A DNA stretch of 64,000 bases from Negativicoccus massiliensis (lineage in GTDB: Bacteria; Bacillota; Negativicutes; Veillonellales; Negativicoccaceae). Each line of letters begins with the position of its first letter. Position 1 is the stretch's first letter. The translations under genes and the position numbers were made by a program. Below are positions 59,517 through 64,000 of this stretch, piece by piece. The DNA lies in assembly GCA_900155405.1 (NCBI GenBank), contig LT700188.1, forward strand, positions 682,001 through 746,000. The letters run 5' to 3'. The notes under the pieces are model-generated. The model was not told the DNA's origin and did not search any database. It was given only the letters and a program-made list of their open reading frames with translations.

Positions 59517-60581
59517 ATGCATCGGATGCCGTATAGTCAAAAGACCTTACAGCAGCTCGAAAAAGCGGCTGATCAAGTCCCTCCCGGGATTCAGCTGGAA
59601 GTTAACGCGGAAATTTTTGTGACAGTTCGCAACATGTTGGTCGCGGACCCGCAAAGCGGTTCGCGCAAGCAGCGCCATATGGACCGGCTGGGAGAGTTGA
59701 TTCACCGCACCGTCGCCGCGATCGCGGAAATTGAAGAGCGTCGCGGTTACGGTATTTCCGTCGAAGAACAGGTAGCCATGCTGGAAGAAGCGCTGGCCAT
59801 CATGGATGTCTACTTACCGGAAATCTTTTTTGAAGAAATCGCCAAACCGGATATTGATTTTGTCCCGCCCGCGCCGGAATCCACCTATGATCGCGCGCAG
59901 GCCGATTTCGTATTCGCCACGCGCGTATGGCCCATCATCGCAGGCAATAAACCGAAAAATGTGGAACGTCCGATCGCTTACCTGATCGGCGGACAACCGG
60001 GTTCGGGCAAGTCCCGCATGGCTTCAACGGTCATTGATAACCGCGAGCATCAGCTCATTCACGGCGATCCCGACACCTTGTTCGGTTTTCATCCGCATTA
60101 CCAGGAGCTGCAGGAAAAGTACGGTCTGTACAGTATTTACATCACGCAGCATTTTGCCGATTACATGGCGGAAAAAGCGTTCCAGCAGGCCGTCGCCGAA
60201 CGTCGCCACTTGCTGATCGAAAGCAATTGCACCGACCCGGAAGAAATTTTGACTAAGCTTAAACTCCTGCAAGATAACGGCTACTATGTTATTGTCAAGT
60301 TTCGCGCGACGCCGCGGCTGGAAAGCTGGCAGTCGCTGCAACAACTGTATCAGCAGCAACTTATCAAAGCGCCGGCGCTGGCTCGTATGATGAGTCCCGA
60401 GTATCACGACTGGGCCTGCGATAAATTCGTGGAAACCGCATTGGCGGTGCACCATGAGCATCGCTATGATCGCCTTGTGGTGAAAAGTGAAAAAGGTCTT
60501 TTATATGACAGCGACGACAGCCCGACGGAAAGCGTCGCCGAACTTTTGCGCGAGCGTCTGCGCCGCGGCGAAGAAGAATAG
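59517..60581 (+). CDS. zeta-toxin-like P-loop kinase
   Basis: 354 residues. The C-terminal half has the zeta/PezT fold: Walker A GGQPGSGKS (about 158-166), then HGDPDTLFGFHPHY, LLIESNCTDPEE and a C-terminal R-rich helix. Zeta toxins phosphorylate UDP-N-acetylglucosamine or related sugars. The N-terminal 140 residues are helical and of unknown function. No epsilon-type antitoxin gene is adjacent, so it may be a housekeeping kinase or act with its own N-terminal domain as inhibitor. ATG 59517 lies 4 bp after AGGAG; other ATG and TTG starts are possible. Confidence 0.75.
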   Translation: MHRMPYSQKTLQQLEKAADQVPPGIQLEVNAEIFVTVRNMLVADPQSGSRKQRHMDRLGELIHRTVAAIAEIEERRGYGISVEEQVAMLEEALAIMDVYLPEIFFEEIAKPDIDFVPPAPESTYDRAQADFVFATRVWPIIAGNKPKNVERPIAYLIGGQPGSGKSRMASTVIDNREHQLIHGDPDTLFGFHPHYQELQEKYGLYSIYITQHFADYMAEKAFQQAVAERRHLLIESNCTDPEEILTKLKLLQDNGYYVIVKFRATPRLESWQSLQQLYQQQLIKAPALARMMSPEYHDWACDKFVETALAVHHEHRYDRLVVKSEKGLLYDSDDSPTESVAELLRERLRRGEEE

Positions 60582-60585
60582 ATAC

Positions 60586-60615
60586 ACCGTGCTGCGTATC
60601 GCGGCACGGTTTTTA
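60586..60615 (+). terminator. terminator of the zeta-like gene
   Basis: ACCGTGC/GCACGGT hairpin with T-run. Confidence 0.8.
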
Positions 60616-60641
60616 TTTACATGAAAACGGAAAGGAGCGAC

Positions 60642-61577
60642 ATGGATAAAAATAAAATCATTACCACGCAAGCGAATCGCCTCGGCCTTACCGAAGTCGG
60701 CTTCGTGCGTCTGCCGCTCCCCGAGACGCTTGCCGCGACACTCCACGCGGCCGGCGAACCGTCACCCTTCACGCCGCCGGATGTGACGACGCGTCTGGAC
60801 CCGTCCGCCTTGTTGCCCGGCGCGCAGAGCGTGATCGTCTGTCTCTTTCCGTATCGTCCTGCGGTAGCCACTGCGGAAAACGCCGCCGATCCTCCCGCGA
60901 ACTTGCCGGAATACGCGCGGGCGCGTGATTACCATATCATTGTGCAACACTATTTAACGCGCTTACAGGCCCGCCTTCAAGCGCATTTTCCCGACGCCGA
61001 TTTCTTCCCTTTTGTCGACACGTCGCCGCTTCCGGATCGGGCCTTGGCGTATCTCGCGGGGTTGGGCTTTTTCGGTTGGAACAAGGCGATCATTAATGAC
61101 CGCTACGGCACCCACACCGTGATCGGGGGACTTGTCACGACGCTTGCTCTTACGCCGAGCGAACCGTTGCGAAAAACATGCCTGCAATGCGGACGTTGTC
61201 GCCGCCTTTGCCCCGGTCAGGCGTTGACGCCGGAGCGATTTATTTGGCTGCGTTGCAAATCGTATATCACACAGAAAAAAGGCGATCTGACCGCCACTGA
61301 AGCCGCTATCATCACGAAAAATCATTATGTTTTCGGCTGCGACGTCTGTCAGGAGGTCTGCCCGCACAACACCGAGGCCAAGCCGACGCCGCTCCCCGAA
61401 TTTCAAAACGATCGCATCACGCGTATCACCGCGGCGGAAATATCCCACTATTCGAACCGCACGTTTCAAGCCGCTTACGGCGATCGCGCCTGGGCGTGGC
61501 GCGGCAAAAAAATCTTGTTGCGCAACGCGGCTCTATTGGAAGAAAGCCCCGCCCATCGCAACGACGACAAGCACTAA
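60642..61577 (+). CDS. queG: epoxyqueuosine reductase (short form)
   Basis: Last step of queuosine synthesis in tRNA, using cobalamin and iron-sulfur clusters. The 311 residues include PYRPAVA, YARARDYHIIVQHYL, DTSPLPDRALAYLAGLGFFGWN, and two 4Fe-4S motifs (CLQCGRCRRLCPG and CDVCQEVCPHN). The C-terminal HEAT-repeat region of E. coli QueG is missing, as in several short-form members. ATG 60642 follows AAGGAG. Confidence 0.93.
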   Translation: MDKNKIITTQANRLGLTEVGFVRLPLPETLAATLHAAGEPSPFTPPDVTTRLDPSALLPGAQSVIVCLFPYRPAVATAENAADPPANLPEYARARDYHIIVQHYLTRLQARLQAHFPDADFFPFVDTSPLPDRALAYLAGLGFFGWNKAIINDRYGTHTVIGGLVTTLALTPSEPLRKTCLQCGRCRRLCPGQALTPERFIWLRCKSYITQKKGDLTATEAAIITKNHYVFGCDVCQEVCPHNTEAKPTPLPEFQNDRITRITAAEISHYSNRTFQAAYGDRAWAWRGKKILLRNAALLEESPAHRNDDKH

Positions 61578-61612
61578 AAAGAACCGCCATTTTTTCATGG
61601 CGGTTCTTTTTT
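61576..61612. terminator. bidirectional terminator between queG and the DUF4130 gene
   Basis: AAGAACCGCCAT/ATGGCGGTTCTT hairpin with A- and T-runs. Confidence 0.85.
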
Positions 61613-61652
61613 ATGCTTTGAAAGCGCATCCGTTTTTTTGGACGAAGATTTT

Positions 61653-62375
61653 TTATAAACGCTCAATCAAATGTTGCCAGTAGCGTTTGGGCATATTGCT
61701 TTGGCGCAGTTTCGGATTGGCGCGCTCGGGAATCGCGACGGTTTTATAAAACAGTCGCCAGGCGTCCTGGTACGCGCTTTCCTCCGCCGTTTCGACGACG
61801 GACAAGGCCGTGGCGGAAAAATATTCCGTGCGCCCGTCCGCATGCAGCGCGGCGCAACCGCGCGAACAATCATGAATGACGAAATGCTCGCCGTTGAGCC
61901 GACGGGCAAAATGCGCGGTCAGCAATTCGATGACATCATGCTTGGGCGCAAACGGCGCGTACCAGTAGCCGTCCTGCACCTCACGAAAACGCAGTAAACC
62001 CTTCCAACTGTGCGCTTCGCTGTAGACCGCGCGCACGATCCGATCAAACGCGACCGCGTCCCGATCGGCGCTCGCCAGAACGCCTTTGCCGTGGCGAATG
62101 CATTTTTTGATCGTTCGCGCGGTCACCGTTTCATGGCGCGCTTCGACCGAAAGCAACGCGGCATAGCAACGGCGCAGGAAATCGGCGCCGAAATGGGCGC
62201 GCAAATACCTCGCGACGCGCGCCGCTTTCGCCGGATCGGTCGCGACCCGATCATGCGCCACCAAAAAATCCATTTGCGGTGTGAGCGGTTCGATTTCAAT
62301 CGTTTCCAACGTTCGATACCGCGCGAAAATCACCGTTAAAAATCCCGGATAGGTTCCGTCATAGTGCGTCAGCAT
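61653..62375 (-). CDS. TIGR03915/DUF4130 family putative DNA repair protein
   Basis: 240 residues. Members are always linked to the radical-SAM partner gene and are presumed to act in DNA repair or base modification; in some species the domain is fused to a uracil-DNA glycosylase. Here it stands without UDG. Visible segments: YDGTYPGFLTVIFARY at the start, VYSEAHSWKGLLRFREVQDGYWYAPFAPKHDVIELL, RRLNGEHFVIHD and MPKRYWQHLIE at the end. It overlaps the radical-SAM gene by 7 bp. Confidence 0.88.
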   Translation of the reverse strand: MLTHYDGTYPGFLTVIFARYRTLETIEIEPLTPQMDFLVAHDRVATDPAKAARVARYLRAHFGADFLRRCYAALLSVEARHETVTARTIKKCIRHGKGVLASADRDAVAFDRIVRAVYSEAHSWKGLLRFREVQDGYWYAPFAPKHDVIELLTAHFARRLNGEHFVIHDCSRGCAALHADGRTEYFSATALSVVETAEESAYQDAWRLFYKTVAIPERANPKLRQSNMPKRYWQHLIERL

Positions 62376-63622
62376 GGCGCAAACAAGTCCATCTGCTCAT
62401 AGCGCGGCGTGCCTTCGAGCAATTTCATGCGCTGCCGCAAGTCGTGGCGCGAACGGATAGCCGCGCCGCGGTATACGCCGGCGACCGTCATGAAGTGGCG
62501 CGCCCGCTTGGTGGAAATTTTCAGAGTCCGCAAGTCGTCATATTTCAACTTGGCGAAACGACGCGCGCGAATAATGCGCTTCGCGCCGGTGATGCCGATC
62601 CCCGGGATACGGATCAGCTCCTCCAAATCGGCGCGGTTGATTTCCACCGGAAACCGATCCAAGTGACGAATCGCCCAGCTCATTTTAGGATCCAACTCCA
62701 AGTCAAAAAAAGGCTCTTTTTCCGTTAAAATTTCATCGGCCGTGAAATCATAATAGCGCATCAAAAAATCCGCCTGATAAATGCGATGTTCGCGCAAAAG
62801 CGGCGGTTTCACGATGCCTTCCGTGAAGCGCGACGACACCACCGGCACGAAACTCGAATAGTATACCCGCTTCAAAGCAAACGAATGGTACAAGGCTTGC
62901 GCCCGCTGAATGATCGTGCGATCGTCCTCGCGGCTCGCGCCGACAATCATTTGCGTGCTTTGCCCCGCCGGCGCGAAGAGCGGCGCGTGCCGTGATGTTT
63001 TGCGCTCGCTGCGGCTCTCCAGAATATGTTGCCGAATGGTCGCCATCGGTTGAAAGATCTTGGCGAAGCTTTTTTGCGGCGCCAAAAGCGCCAGCGCCGA
63101 TTCCGTCGGCAGTTCGATATTCACGCTCAACCGATCCACCAATCGTCCCAATTCTTCCACCAGTGCGGGGGATGCACCGGGAATCGCTTTCATGTGGATA
63201 TAGCCGTTAAAATTCTCACGATAGCGCAAAAGGCGCGCGACACGGATCAATTTTTCCATCGTGTGATCGGCGTTACCGACAATCCCGCTCGAAAGGAACA
63301 AGCCTTCGATATAGTTGCGCTTATAAAAATTAAGCGTGAGTTCGCAGACCTCTTCGGGCGTGAACTCCGCGCGCTCCACATCGTTGCTGCTGCGATTGAT
63401 GCAATATTCGCAGTTGTAAATGCACTTATTGGTAAGGAGAATTTTCAGCAGCGAAATGCAGCGTCCGTCCTCGCTCCAGCTGTGGCAAATTCCCGACTCG
63501 GCGGCATTGCCCACGCCCCCTTTGCGATGCGAGCGGCGGGATCCGCTCGAACTGCAGCTGGCGTCGTATTTCGCGGCATCGGTTAAAATTTTCAGTTTGT
63601 GTTGCAGTGTGTCAAATTCCAT
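62369..63622 (-). CDS. putative DNA modification/repair radical SAM protein (TIGR03916)
   Basis: 417 residues. Radical-SAM motif C-IYN-C-EY-C near residue 65 after LLKILLTNKC, SSGIVGNADHTMEKL, a SPASM-free middle, and a helix-hairpin-helix DNA-binding motif near the C-terminus (INRADLEELIRIPGIGITGAKRIIRAR). An upstream Cys/His stretch (ICHSWSEDGRC) may hold a second site. Partner gene overlaps downstream. The pair is widespread but its reaction is not known. Confidence 0.9.
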   Translation of the reverse strand: MEFDTLQHKLKILTDAAKYDASCSSSGSRRSHRKGGVGNAAESGICHSWSEDGRCISLLKILLTNKCIYNCEYCINRSSNDVERAEFTPEEVCELTLNFYKRNYIEGLFLSSGIVGNADHTMEKLIRVARLLRYRENFNGYIHMKAIPGASPALVEELGRLVDRLSVNIELPTESALALLAPQKSFAKIFQPMATIRQHILESRSERKTSRHAPLFAPAGQSTQMIVGASREDDRTIIQRAQALYHSFALKRVYYSSFVPVVSSRFTEGIVKPPLLREHRIYQADFLMRYYDFTADEILTEKEPFFDLELDPKMSWAIRHLDRFPVEINRADLEELIRIPGIGITGAKRIIRARRFAKLKYDDLRTLKISTKRARHFMTVAGVYRGAAIRSRHDLRQRMKLLEGTPRYEQMDLFAPC

Positions 63623-63732
63623 AACTTTACCCCGAACAAATGTTCTTTTTCTGTATTATAGCACGGAATGACCGCGACTGCTATTTTGTCGTTCCCTTTT
63701 TCCGACGACATGTATTTTTCATTTCGCGCAAC

Positions 63733-63758
63733 AAAAAAGACGCTCGCGCGTCTTTTTT
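63733..63758 (-). terminator. terminator of csaA
   Basis: AAGACGCTCGCGCGTCTT hairpin with A- and T-runs. Confidence 0.8.
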
Positions 63759-63760
63759 GT

Positions 63761-64000
63761 TTAGCCTAATACTATACCGTTATCCGTTTTTTGTTTCGGC
63801 GCGATGAGAACAACGCCCTGCTCCGTATACACGCCGAGTACGAGCACTTCCGAACGCCAACCGGCGATATGCATCGGCGGGAAATTGACCACGCCGAGCA
63901 CCTGCTCGCCGATCAGACCTTCCGGCGTATAAAGATCCGTGATTTGCGCCGATGATTGCTTGATACCGATCACGGGTCCGAAATCCACTTTCAGCCGGTA
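63761..64000 (-). CDS. csaA: CsaA-type tRNA-binding protein, C-terminal part only
   Basis: The window ends inside this gene; about 79 C-terminal residues are visible. The frame reads YRLKVDFGPVIGIKQSSAQIT, then YTPEGLIGEQVLGVVNFPP and AGWRSEVLVLGV, the C-terminal half of the CsaA OB-fold tRNA-binding domain. CsaA of Bacillus was described as an export-related chaperone. Its N-terminus lies outside. Confidence 0.9.
   Translation of the reverse strand, partial: YRLKVDFGPVIGIKQSSAQITDLYTPEGLIGEQVLGVVNFPPMHIAGWRSEVLVLGVYTEQGVVLIAPKQKTDNGIVLG

Overview
The window looks like a chromosome segment of an outer-membrane-bearing Firmicute (class Negativicutes, probably the Veillonella group). Firmicute traits are a cggR-gap-pgk-tpiA-gpmI glycolytic operon, a CcpN-like regulator beside a PEP synthase and its regulator, an S-box SAM-I riboswitch, a yybP-ykoY manganese riboswitch and a DUF177-rpmF pair. 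A full-length TonB-dependent outer-membrane receptor needs a second membrane, which within the Firmicutes points to Negativicutes. The species cannot be named from reading alone. No tRNA gene, CRISPR array, transposase or phage gene was seen.

Layout. 1-4.9 kb: glycolytic operon on the minus strand (gpmI cut by the window edge). 5.0-8.4 kb: a GNAT acetyltransferase, a FabK-type flavoprotein, a gamma-carbonic anhydrase, then rplM-rpsI. 8.4-13.5 kb: ornithine decarboxylase, rpsD, a class A penicillin-binding protein. 13.8-16.5 kb: anaerobic ribonucleotide reductase nrdD-nrdG. 16.7-19.4 kb: SAM riboswitch and metNIQ. 19.5-28.9 kb: rpmB, dgt, ccpN-ppsR, ppsA, tyrS, nhaA, a TPR lipoprotein, rpmF with DUF177. 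29-35.8 kb: a TPM-domain gene with a damaged 3' end, lemA, an amino acid permease, an Asp/Glu racemase, an acetamidase/formamidase and an NhaC-type antiporter. 35.8-40.7 kb: a complete 16S-23S-5S operon on the minus strand. 41.1-44.6 kb: an AT-rich accessory cassette. 44.6-51.8 kb: potE, two TerC genes under a manganese riboswitch, an SDR, a yjiH-yjiG-iadA operon and a YbjN-like gene. 52-57.4 kb: rbsKDACB and queT behind a possible preQ1 riboswitch. 57.5-64 kb: an efflux-type adaptor, a 3-methyladenine glycosylase, a possible structured RNA, a zeta-toxin-like kinase, queG, a DUF4130/radical-SAM pair and the end of csaA.

The most interesting region is 41.1-44.6 kb. A TonB-dependent receptor and a secreted DUF4198 protein sit in AT-rich DNA between two copies of an about 81-bp repeat, one of which is the potE terminator. 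Next to the right copy lie a 50-nt 5S remnant joined directly to a 102-nt 16S remnant, in the order expected if a second rRNA operon had stood here and been almost wholly deleted. I infer a tandem rRNA-operon duplication (or import of a foreign one), cassette acquisition and decay. DUF4198 proteins are known from nickel uptake systems (NikK), so the pair may import a metal or metal complex.

Other points: ornithine decarboxylase and PotE together give an ornithine/putrescine cycle; queT and queG both serve queuosine; ppsA has a 9-bp inverted repeat over its promoter near the gene for a CcpN-like repressor; and the TPM gene carries a 46-bp duplication around a sequence close to the Tn5/Nextera mosaic end, which suggests an assembly artefact.
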